Assembly: GCF_001921205.1 (NCBI RefSeq) | Contig: NZ_MSIE01000032.1 | Span: 1-64,000, forward strand | Length of the DNA: 64,000 nucleotides | From: Actinophytocola xanthii | GTDB lineage: Bacteria; Actinomycetota; Actinomycetes; Mycobacteriales; Pseudonocardiaceae | Direction: 5' to 3' | Shown here: piece after piece, positions 57,296 to 64,000 of the stretch | Numbering within the stretch: position 1 is the first letter of the stretch | Layout: each line of letters opens with the position of its first letter | The notes under the pieces: generated by a model | What the model saw: the letters and a program-made list of their open reading frames with translations, nothing else | What the model was told of the DNA's origin: nothing | Database searches by the model: none | Made by a program: the position numbers and the translations under genes

Positions 57296-58027
57296 CCCCC
57301 ACCCACAAGCAAACCCCGCGCCACCCATGCAAAGCCGGTATGCACAACACCTAACTCCCCAGAACACCTAACCCCGCGCCAGCCGTTCCCCAAGTCGGGA
57401 CGCACCAACAGCCAACTCCCCAGAACACCTAACCCCGCGCCAGCCGTTCCCCAAGTCGGGACGCACCAACAGCCAACTCCCCAGAACACCTAACCCCGCG
57501 CCAGCCGTTCCCCAAGTCGGGACGCACCAACAGCCAACTCCCCAGAACACCTAACCCCGCGCCAGCCGTTCCCCAAGTCGGGACGCACCAACAGCCAACT
57601 CCCCAGAACACCTAACCCCGCGCCAGCCGTTCCCCAAGTCGGGACGCACCAACAGCCAACTCCCCAGAACACCTAACCCCGCGCCAGCCGTTCCCCAAGT
57701 CGGGACGCACCAACAGCCAACTCCCCAGAACACCTAACCCCGCGCCAGCCGTTCCCCAAGTCGGGACGCACCAACAGCCAACTCCCCAGAACACCTAACC
57801 CCGCGCCAGCCGTTCCCCAAGTCGGGACGCACCAACAGCCAACTCCCCAGAACACCTAACCCCGCGCCAGCCGTTCCCCAAGTCGGGACGCACCAACAGC
57901 CAACTCCCCAGAACACCTAACCCCGCGCCAGCCGTTCCCCAAGTCGGGACGCACCAACAGCCAACTCCCCAGAACACCTAACCCCGCGCCAGCCTTACCC
58001 AAGCCGGGACGCACAGGAGCTAACTCC
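57296..58027. repeat. Tandem array of a 61-bp repeat (10 identical copies plus decayed end copies)
   Basis: Ten copies in a row from 57357 to 57966, each 61 bp and identical base for base (unit starts CCCCAGAACACC and ends CAGCCAACT). Copy 0 (57296-57356) and copy 11 (57967-58027) are clearly related but diverged. The + strand unit has 29 C and 11 G, a strong skew. There are no spacers, so it is not a CRISPR array, and no gene. Because 61 is not a multiple of 3, the minus strand reads through three copies as one 60-codon frame whose TAG abuts the next GTG; this is a by-product of the period, not evidence of coding. It fills the gap between convergent nadC and a GNAT gene. Confidence 0.95.
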
Positions 58028-58208
58028 CTCGGGCGAGGTGAGGCCCGCGGCTGCGTGAGCGAGAGCGAAGGAGCGTCCACCGTCTGGACCGACGCAGCGC
58101 CCGCAGGCGCCCCAGGCGCCGAGGACGCGAAGGAGGGAAGACGGTGGGTCAGCGACTGAGCGAAGCGAACAAAAAAACACAGAACAAAGAACAAGGTCAC
58201 AAAAAATA
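58028..58208. other. Non-coding stretch with a long inverted repeat and an A-rich patch
   Basis: CCACCGTC (58077-58084) pairs with GACGGTGG (58140-58147), flanking an internal hairpin GGCGCC-CCA-GGCGCC. The + strand then becomes A-rich (58169-58209, including a run of seven A and a run of six A), very unlike the surrounding DNA. On the minus strand this is a T-rich tract just after the GNAT stop, so it could act as a terminator for that gene. No open reading frame worth reporting. Confidence 0.6.
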
Positions 58209-58823
58209 TCACCCCTCCCCAACCGCCCGAACCATGTCCGTGCAGCGGTCCGGGCGTCCAAGCTGGCCGGGCCAGCCCACGGCCGCCCAGAACGCCCGGG
58301 TGGCCGGCGAGTTGAGCACGGTCGTCGTCGACCAGTCGTACCCCTGCCCCGGTGGTGCGACAGCGAGCGCGGCGGCCACCAGGACCCGCCCGTAGCCGAG
58401 CCGGCGGTGTGCCTCGTCCACCCGAACCTGCTCGAGCACCGCCCGCCGACACGGCGCGCACACGGCGAGGTCGGCGTCGGCGACGACCACCCCGTCCAAC
58501 CGCATCCGCAGCTGCCCGACTCCCGCGCGCACCGCCGGCGGAACCCGCACGAGCACCAGGCCCACGTCGGGAGCCTGCTCCTCAGTGTGCTGTTCGGCCG
58601 GGTCGATCTCGCACCAGCTCGCCCCCGGCAGGCCGAGGTCCCAGCAGACCCCGCAGGTGACGGTGTCCAGCCGATGGCGGTGGCTGTAGCCGGCCTGCTT
58701 CCCGCCGATGGTCAGGTCGTGGCCGCGGGGGCACCACCGCCGGCCACCGTCCGGCGAGGTCGGCCGGACCGCGCGCGCCGTGCCGTACATGCCGCGACCG
58801 ACATCCCGACCCTGTTCGCTCAC
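58209..58823 (-). CDS. GNAT acetyltransferase with zinc-ribbon-like N-terminus
   Basis: 204 aa. GTG 58823 is chosen because CATAAT ends 7 nt upstream; it fixes a start the alternatives leave open. Residues 30-60 contain WCPRGHDLTIGG and TCGVCWDL, a C-x3-H...C-x2-C arrangement like a zinc ribbon, and a further CAPC pair lies later. The C-terminal part is GNAT-like: LEQVRVDEAHRRLGYGRVLVAAALAVA (acetyl-CoA loop) and SPATRAFWAAVGW. The substrate is unknown; the two parts suggest recognition of a macromolecule. Confidence 0.7.
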   Translation of the reverse strand: MSEQGRDVGRGMYGTARAVRPTSPDGGRRWCPRGHDLTIGGKQAGYSHRHRLDTVTCGVCWDLGLPGASWCEIDPAEQHTEEQAPDVGLVLVRVPPAVRAGVGQLRMRLDGVVVADADLAVCAPCRRAVLEQVRVDEAHRRLGYGRVLVAAALAVAPPGQGYDWSTTTVLNSPATRAFWAAVGWPGQLGRPDRCTDMVRAVGEG

Positions 58824-58830
58824 ATGTTCG

Positions 58831-58836
58831 ATTATG
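58831..58836 (-). promoter_or_regulatory. -10-like box of the zinc-ribbon GNAT gene
   Basis: Minus-strand CATAAT, seven bases, then the GTG at 58823. It lies in a 147-nt gap shared with the divergent P450. Confidence 0.5.
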
Positions 58837-58958
58837 ACCGCTACCCGGACTTCCACAACCCCTCTCACCAGCGAGTATGTCCGGCGCTACGACCAGCGAC
58901 CGACCGATGGACCAGAAAGCCGAGAAGTCGATCTCTCGGCTGGGGCGGGCCAGGGGCG

Positions 58959-58964
58959 TATAAC
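58959..58964 (+). promoter_or_regulatory. -10-like box of the P450 gene
   Basis: TATAAC is followed by six bases and the ATG at 58971, with no Shine-Dalgarno sequence. It differs from TANNNT in the last base. Confidence 0.4.
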
Positions 58965-58970
58965 ACTGGT

Positions 58971-60281
58971 ATGGCGACGCTCGAGGCCAACGCCCAGACA
59001 CTGCCGCCCGGATCCCGGCTGCCGTCGCCGGTGCAGACGCTGCTGTTCCTCGTTGCCCGGCGGCAGCTGCACATCCATCTGCGCCGCCGCTACGGCGAGG
59101 TGTTCAGCACCCGCCTCGCCGGGCGCCGCAACGTGGTCACGCTGACCCGTCCCGAGGACATCCGCACGGTCTTCGCCGGGTCGCCGACGGTCTACCACGG
59201 CGGCGAGGGCAACGCGCTCCTGCGACCGGTGATGGGCGCCCACTCGGTCCTGGTCACCGACGAGAGCGAGCACCAGCGCGCCCGCAAGCTCCTCATGCCC
59301 GCCTTCAACGGCGCCGCGCTGCGGGGCTACGCCGAGCTGATGGCCTCGCTCGCCGCCCGGGACGCCGAGAGCTGGCCCACCGGCCGGCCGTTCGCCGCGC
59401 ATCCGCGGATGAACGCGGTCACCCTCGAGATCATCCTGCGCGTGGTCTTCGGTCTCGGCGAGGGGCCGCGGCTGACCGAGCTGCGGCCGCGGCTGCGGCG
59501 GGTCTCCGACATCGGCCCGCTCACCGTGCTCGGCTGGACCTACCCGAACCTCGCGCGGTACGGCCCGTGGCGGCGCAACCACGAGAACCTGGCCGCGGTG
59601 GACCGGCTGCTGTACGCCGAGATCGCCGAGCGCCGCGGCGCGGACGACCTCGCCGACCGCGGCGACGTGCTGTCCCGCCTGCTGACCGCGGGCGGGGGCG
59701 AGCTCACCGACGCCGAGGTGCGCGACCAGATGGTCACGCTCCTGCTCGCCGGCCACGAGACCACCGCCACGGCCCTGGCCTGGTCCTTCCACGAGCTGGC
59801 CCGCCACCCCGAGATCCAGCGCCGGGCGCGGCGCGACGCCGACGACGGCGACGGCGAGTACCTGCAGGCCGTCGCGAAGGAGGCGATGCGCCGGCGGCCG
59901 GTCATCCAGAACGTGGCACGCAGGCTGACCGAGCCGACCGAGATCGCCGGTTACCTGCTGCCGGCGGGGACCGTCGTCGGGCCGAGCATCTCCCTGGTGC
60001 ACCGGGACCCGACGCTGCACGAGGAACCGACGGACTTCCGCCCGGAGCGGTTCATCGGCAAGCAGCCGGAGGCCGGCACGTGGATCCCGTTCGGCGGCGG
60101 GGTGCGGCGCTGCCTGGGTGCCGGGTTCTCCCTCCAGGAGGCGGCGGCCGTACTGCGGGAGGTGCTGACCCGCTACGAACTCCACCCGGAACGGGCGAGG
60201 CCCGAGTACCCGAAGCCACGCAACATCACGCTGGTGCCGGCCCGCGGCGCGCGGATCGTCGCGACGCCCCGCCGGCGCTGA
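58971..60281 (+). CDS. Cytochrome P450
   Basis: Haem monooxygenase of 436 aa. I-helix AGHETT (260-265), K-helix EAMRRRP, PERF meander and the haem loop FGGGVRRCLGAGF with Cys381 as axial ligand. It has no signal or membrane anchor, and no ferredoxin or reductase gene lies nearby, so it must draw electrons from elsewhere. The sequence resembles the CYP102/CYP110-like bacterial class (DESEHQRARKLLMPAFN). The substrate is unknown. Converges on the hydrolase gene, 4 nt between stops. Confidence 0.93.
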   Translation: MATLEANAQTLPPGSRLPSPVQTLLFLVARRQLHIHLRRRYGEVFSTRLAGRRNVVTLTRPEDIRTVFAGSPTVYHGGEGNALLRPVMGAHSVLVTDESEHQRARKLLMPAFNGAALRGYAELMASLAARDAESWPTGRPFAAHPRMNAVTLEIILRVVFGLGEGPRLTELRPRLRRVSDIGPLTVLGWTYPNLARYGPWRRNHENLAAVDRLLYAEIAERRGADDLADRGDVLSRLLTAGGGELTDAEVRDQMVTLLLAGHETTATALAWSFHELARHPEIQRRARRDADDGDGEYLQAVAKEAMRRRPVIQNVARRLTEPTEIAGYLLPAGTVVGPSISLVHRDPTLHEEPTDFRPERFIGKQPEAGTWIPFGGGVRRCLGAGFSLQEAAAVLREVLTRYELHPERARPEYPKPRNITLVPARGARIVATPRRR

Positions 60282-60285
60282 CCCC

Positions 60286-61077
60286 TCAGAGGCGGCGGTT
60301 GGCCAGGACCGGGATCGCGGCCCGGGTCTTCTCGACGAGGGGGAGGTCCAGGTCCACCAGCAGCAGGTCCGGGTCGGCGCCGAGCTGGGCTGCGACCTCA
60401 CCGGAGGGGTCGGCGACCGTGCTGAACCCGATCCCGGTCGGCGCCCTGCCATGGGCTGTCCCGCCGCCCGCCGCCGGGTCGGCCTGCCCGCAGGCCACCA
60501 CCCAGCAGGTCGAGTCCAGTGCGCGCGCCCGCACGAGCAGCTCCCACTGCGCGAGCTTGCCCGGGCCGGCCCCCCACGAGGCGCCGAGCAGGACCGCGGA
60601 CGCGCCCCGGTCGGCGAGCCTGGTGAACAGCTCGGGGAACCGGATGTCGTAACAGGTCGCGAGGCCCAGCACCGCCTCGTCGAGCGTGACGGTGACCAGT
60701 TCCGAACCGGGGGCGACGGTCCTGGACTCGGCGAAGCCGAACGCGTCGAACAGGTGGATCTTGTCGTAGCCGACGTGCTGGCCGCGCCCGGTGGCGAGCA
60801 GGGTGTTGAACACCCGGCCGTCCGGCGAGGGGGTGAACATGCCGGCGACGACCAGGACGTCGTGCTCGGCGGCGATCTCGGCGACCGAGGTCGCCCAGGG
60901 ACCGTCGATCGGCTCGGCCAGCGGCGCCAGCGACGTGCCGAAGCACGCCATCGTCGCCTCCGGGAACAGCACGACCGAGGCGCCCTCCCCGGCGGCCCGC
61001 TCGACCGAGGACCGGACGAGGCCGAGGTTCTCCACCGGTGACCCGGTGGACGTGATCTGGCTCAGTGCGACCCGCAC
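60286..61077 (-). CDS. Carbon-nitrogen hydrolase (nitrilase superfamily)
   Basis: 263 aa amidase. The catalytic triad is Glu40 (LFPEATM), Lys106 (YDKIHLFDAF) and Cys142 (LATCYDIRFPELF). It resembles the branch that includes Nit2/omega-amidase and deaminated-glutathione amidase; the KIHLFD segment fits that group. GTG 61077 has GGGAGG 4 nt upstream. Divergent from the binding-protein gene with a 78-nt gap. Confidence 0.9.
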   Translation of the reverse strand: MRVALSQITSTGSPVENLGLVRSSVERAAGEGASVVLFPEATMACFGTSLAPLAEPIDGPWATSVAEIAAEHDVLVVAGMFTPSPDGRVFNTLLATGRGQHVGYDKIHLFDAFGFAESRTVAPGSELVTVTLDEAVLGLATCYDIRFPELFTRLADRGASAVLLGASWGAGPGKLAQWELLVRARALDSTCWVVACGQADPAAGGGTAHGRAPTGIGFSTVADPSGEVAAQLGADPDLLLVDLDLPLVEKTRAAIPVLANRRL

Positions 61078-61141
61078 GCTACCTCCCGAACTCGCCGACC
61101 GGTGTTCGCCGATCCACCTCCACGAGGATAGGCGGCCCGGC

Positions 61142-61147
61142 TAGGGT
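61142..61147 (+). promoter_or_regulatory. -10 box of the family 5 binding protein gene
   Basis: TAGGGT, eight bases, then GTG 61156; same layout as dnaE. It argues against the nearer in-frame GTG at 61150. Confidence 0.5.
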
Positions 61148-61155
61148 CGGTGCCC

Positions 61156-62706
61156 GTGTCTACCGTGTCCCCCCGTCGCGCCGTGCCGGTGCTCCTTGCC
61201 GCGCTGCTGCTCGCCGGGTGCACCGCAGACCCGGTGCCGCCGGCCTCCGGCGACCCGGACGGCACCTCGCTGGTGATCGCGGTCGCGCAGGAGCCCGGGA
61301 CGGTGGACCCACTCGCCGGCTTCGCCGGGCACGGCGCGGCCAAGATCTTCGACGGGCTGCTCGAGCACGACGCCGACCTCGAGCTGCGGCCCGGTCTCGC
61401 CGCGGAGCTGCCCGAGCCCTCGCCCGACGGCCGCGCCTGGACGGTCAGGCTGCGCCCCGGCGTGACCTTCTCCGACGGCACCCCGCTGGACGCCCAGGAC
61501 GTGGTCGCCACCTACCAGGCCGTGCTCGACCCGGCCCGCGAGTCGCCGGTGCGGCAGCGCTTCCCCATGCTGGCGCGGGTGGTCGCGGTGGACAAGGCGG
61601 TGGTCCGCTTCGAGCTGACCGCGCCCTACGCGCCGTTCCCCGAGCTGCTCGTGCTCGGCGTCACCTCCAGCGAGTCGGTCTCCGGCGACGCGGCCGGCGA
61701 CGACACCGCACCGGTCGGCACCGGGCCCTACGTCCTGGCCGACTGGCAGCGCGGTACCCGGATGGTCCTGAAGGCCAACGAGGACTACTGGGGCGACGCG
61801 CCGGCGATCAAGGAGGTCACCGTCGAGTTCGTGCCGGACGACGAGGCCCGCGCGGAGCGCATGCGCGAGGGCAAGCTCGACGGCGTCGCGCTGCCGCCGG
61901 AGCTGGCCGCGGAGTTCGACAACATCGACGGCCTGCGGGTCGTCGCGCACAGCGCGGCCGACGTGCGGGCGGTGGTGCTGCCCGAGGGGAACCCGGTGAC
62001 CGGGGACCCGGCGGTGCGGCTCGCGCTCAACCACGCGATGGACCGCGAGGCGGCGGTGTCCGAGGTGCTCGCCGGGCAGGGACGGGTCGCCTTCACGCCG
62101 ATGCCCGCGGTGCTCGCCGAGTTCGTCGAGGCCGGCGCCGACTTCGACCACGACATCACCCGCGCGCTGGACGAGCTGGAGTCCAGGGGCTGGGTCACCG
62201 GGCCGGACGGGGTGCGGACCCGCAACGGCCGGGCTGCCCGGTTCACCCTGCGCTACCCGGCCTCCGACGCGGTGTCGGCCGGTCTCGCCGAGGCGTTCGC
62301 GACCAACGCGCGCTCGGTCGGGATCCAGGTGGACCTGGCGCCGGTGGCCCGCGACTCCCTCGACGGCGCGGCCCTGGTCGGCTTCGGGGACCCGTTCGAC
62401 CCCGACCTGAGCGTGTACCGGGTGCTGCACTCCAAGGCGGGGTCGCTCGGCGGTTACGCGAACGAGACGGTGGACGAGGCGCTGCGGGTCGGGCGGATGG
62501 CGACCGACCCGGCGCAGCGGGCGACGGCGTACCGGCGGATGCAGCGGGCCTACGTGGCCGCACCGGGGATGGTGGTGATCGCCTCGCTCAACCACACCTA
62601 CGTGATGCGGGAGAGCTGGGACGGCTACGAGCCGGTCGTCGACGCGGCGACCGAGGACGCGACCTGGGGGCCGTGGTGGAACCTGGAGGAGTGGACACCC
62701 CGATGA
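61156..62706 (+). CDS. Family 5 solute-binding lipoprotein (peptide/nickel-type), without transporter genes
   Basis: 516 aa. Lipobox LAGC (Cys22), then the family 5 fold: VAQEPGTVDPLAGF, GRAWTVRLRPGVTFSDGTPLDAQDVVATY, GTGPYVLADWQRGTRMVLKANEDYWG and RLALNHAMDREA. Such proteins bind oligopeptides, glycosides or nickel complexes. No permease or ATPase gene adjoins it. It is coupled to a class V PLP enzyme through ATGA, an odd pairing for a lipoprotein. Confidence 0.88.
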   Translation: MSTVSPRRAVPVLLAALLLAGCTADPVPPASGDPDGTSLVIAVAQEPGTVDPLAGFAGHGAAKIFDGLLEHDADLELRPGLAAELPEPSPDGRAWTVRLRPGVTFSDGTPLDAQDVVATYQAVLDPARESPVRQRFPMLARVVAVDKAVVRFELTAPYAPFPELLVLGVTSSESVSGDAAGDDTAPVGTGPYVLADWQRGTRMVLKANEDYWGDAPAIKEVTVEFVPDDEARAERMREGKLDGVALPPELAAEFDNIDGLRVVAHSAADVRAVVLPEGNPVTGDPAVRLALNHAMDREAAVSEVLAGQGRVAFTPMPAVLAEFVEAGADFDHDITRALDELESRGWVTGPDGVRTRNGRAARFTLRYPASDAVSAGLAEAFATNARSVGIQVDLAPVARDSLDGAALVGFGDPFDPDLSVYRVLHSKAGSLGGYANETVDEALRVGRMATDPAQRATAYRRMQRAYVAAPGMVVIASLNHTYVMRESWDGYEPVVDAATEDATWGPWWNLEEWTPR

Positions 62707-63893
62707 GCACGATCGACCTCGCCGCCGTCCGGGCGGACACGCCGGCCTGCCCGCGCGGGGTGTTCCTGGACAGCGCCGGGTCCTCGTTGCCGCCGGTCCA
62801 GGTGCTCGACGAGGTGGTCGGTCATCTGCGCCGGGAGGCGGAGGTCGGCGGCTACCGCGCGCACGACGAGCGCGCGGCCGAGCTGGAGGACGGCTACGCG
62901 CTGATGGCGCGGCTGCTGGGCTGCGAGCCGGACGAGGTCGCGTTCACCGACAGCGCCACCCGGTCCTGGCTGGCCGCGTTCGACGCGGTGCCGCTGAAGG
63001 CCGGCGACCGGATCCTGGTCACCGAGGTCGAGTACGCCGGCAACGCGATCCCGCTGCTGCACCGGGCCGCCGAGGTCGGCGCCTCGGTCGAGACGGTGCC
63101 CTCGACGCCCACCGGCGAGGTGGACGTGGCCGCGCTGCGGGAGCTGCTGGACGAGCGGGTGGCGCTGGTGTCGCTGGTGCACGTGCCCTCCAACGGCGGG
63201 CTGGTGAACCCCGTCGCCGAGGTGGTCGAGGCGGCGCACTCGGTCGGCGCGCTGGTGCTGCTCGACGCCTGCCAGTCGGTCGGCCAGCTCCCCGTGTACG
63301 CGGCGGAGCTGGGTGTCGACATGCTCAGCGGGACCGGCCGCAAGTGGCTGCGCGGCCCCCGCGGCACCGGGTTCCTGGTGGTGCGCCGGGCGGTGCTGCC
63401 GCGGCTGCGGCCCCGGCTGGTGGATCTGCACTCCGGCACGTGGTCGGCGCCGGAGCGCTACGAGCTGCGGACCGACGCCAGGGTGTTCGAGCTGTGGGAG
63501 ACGAGCACGGCCGACCGGCTGGGCCTGCTGGCGGCGGTCCGCTACGCCGTCGAGCTGGGGCTCGAGGCCATCGCCGCCGCCGTGGGCGAGCGGGCCCAGC
63601 GGCTCCGGGCCGGCCTGGCCGCGGTCCCCGGCGTGACCGTGCACGACCTCGGCACGACCCGGTGCGGCATCGTCAGCTTCACCGTCGAGGGCCGCTCGCC
63701 CCGGCAGGTCCGGGACGAGCTGGCCGACCACGGCGTGACGGTCACGGTCACCGGGGCGAGCTCGACCCGCCACGACATGACCCGGCGCGGCCTGCCCGAG
63801 CTCGTGCGTGCCTCGCCGCACTACTTCCTCACGCTCGACCAGCTCGACGAGGCGGTCGCGGCGGTGGAGCGCGTGTCTGAGGACGTGCCCTAG
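62703..63893 (+). CDS. Class V aminotransferase / cysteine desulfurase-like PLP enzyme
   Basis: 396 aa, cytoplasmic, fold type I. FLDSAGSSLPP, TDSATRSWLAAFDAVPL, TEVEYAGNAIPL, LLDACQSVGQLP and the Schiff-base Lys214 in SGTGRKWLRGPRGTGFLVV. It differs from the SAM-IV-controlled class V enzyme at 29184 in N-terminus and in this lysine motif. The ATG overlaps the binding-protein stop by ATGA. The family includes SufS, kynureninase-like and isopenicillin epimerase-like members, so the reaction is open. Ends 107 nt before the window edge. Confidence 0.85.
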   Translation: MSTIDLAAVRADTPACPRGVFLDSAGSSLPPVQVLDEVVGHLRREAEVGGYRAHDERAAELEDGYALMARLLGCEPDEVAFTDSATRSWLAAFDAVPLKAGDRILVTEVEYAGNAIPLLHRAAEVGASVETVPSTPTGEVDVAALRELLDERVALVSLVHVPSNGGLVNPVAEVVEAAHSVGALVLLDACQSVGQLPVYAAELGVDMLSGTGRKWLRGPRGTGFLVVRRAVLPRLRPRLVDLHSGTWSAPERYELRTDARVFELWETSTADRLGLLAAVRYAVELGLEAIAAAVGERAQRLRAGLAAVPGVTVHDLGTTRCGIVSFTVEGRSPRQVRDELADHGVTVTVTGASSTRHDMTRRGLPELVRASPHYFLTLDQLDEAVAAVERVSEDVP

Positions 63894-64000
63894 GGCCAAT
63901 GCCGGTCGTTTAGCTGCCCGGAAGGCCCCTTATTGGTCTTGAACGTGCCTGTTTTCGCTGCTCGCCGATCGCGGAGTTGATCTTGCGTCGGCTTAAGCGA
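63894..64000. other. End-of-window non-coding stretch
   Basis: 107 bases, much poorer in G+C than the rest (for example CCCCTTATTGGTCTTGAACG, then TGTTTTCGCTG and GTCGGCTTAAGCGA). No start, ribosome site or RNA gene is recognisable. Could be a promoter region or the edge of an inserted element; the window stops before this can be judged. Confidence 0.35.

Noticed and set aside
57357-57966. CRISPR array
   Set aside because: Repeats are contiguous, with no unique spacers, and no cas gene is present.
57368-58461. Series of overlapping 60-codon minus-strand frames across the repeat array
   Set aside because: Their length (183 nt) is exactly three 61-bp units and the frames are the same text rotated; the last one merely runs into unrelated DNA. 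They are by-products of the period.
61150-61152. GTG 61150 as start of the family 5 binding protein
   Set aside because: It is only 2 nt after the -10 box, whereas GTG 61156 has the usual 8-nt distance and a normal lipoprotein signal.
1-64000. tRNA, rRNA, prophage, integrase or transposase genes
   Set aside because: None is recognisable on either strand; the window looks like core chromosome with small accessory inserts.

Overview
The window is chromosomal DNA of a very GC-rich actinobacterium. The gene set (Wag31/DivIVA, SepF, a translational ileS T-box, a SAM-IV riboswitch, BsaP next to BioB, a DUF2567 protein, NrtR with nadABC) and the many leaderless start codons fit the Pseudonocardiales or a relative. 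That placement is inference; no rRNA or tRNA gene is present to test it. Nothing looks like a prophage or plasmid.

Layout. (1) 1-20541: the division and cell wall (dcw) cluster, all on the + strand: ftsI (its start lies before the window), then a three-gene insert (haloalkane dehalogenase-like hydrolase, SWIM zinc-finger protein, rhomboid protease), then murE-murF-mraY-murD-ftsW-murG-murC-ftsQ-ftsZ-pgeF-yggS-sepF-yggT-divIVA. Most junctions are ATGA, GTGA or TTGA overlaps, and two are bridged by tiny in-line ORFs. (2) 20580-32458: a Pro-rich membrane protein, T-box plus ileS, a DUF167 protein, an M28 lipoprotein peptidase (-), a CPA1-type antiporter, SthA transhydrogenase (-), SAM-IV riboswitch plus class V aminotransferase, lspA, an RluD-type pseudouridine synthase and a small Pro-rich protein. 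(3) 32455-42199: a Pro-rich HTH protein (-), a PHP phosphoesterase, a complete sugar-type ABC importer, three tiny membrane proteins (-), a LysE exporter, GNAT, OsmC, and a uridine-kinase-like protein with no P-loop. (4) 42330-53022: dnaE, a secreted SPOR/phosphodiester-glycosidase protein, bioA, glutaredoxin (-), bioD, bioB, bsaP, a DUF2567 protein and a LON-domain protein (-). bioF is missing here. (5) 53032-57292: nrtR (-) divergent from nadA-nadB-nadC, with a palindrome between them. (6) 57293-58208: the only long gene-free stretch, holding ten identical 61-bp tandem repeats with decayed outer copies, then a long inverted repeat and an A-rich patch. (7) 58209-64000: GNAT with zinc-ribbon cysteines (-), P450, nitrilase-family hydrolase (-), and a family 5 solute-binding lipoprotein translationally coupled to a class V PLP enzyme. 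The last ~100 bases are poorer in G+C.

Two themes run through the window. First, many genes have a TANNNT-type -10 box only 6-8 nt before the start codon, the signature of leaderless mRNA. In three places the TA of that box is the stop codon of the previous gene, so an internal promoter needs no intergenic space. Second, convergent genes are packed to within 0-15 nt of each other except at nadC/GNAT, where the repeat array sits. The array is the most unusual structure in the window.
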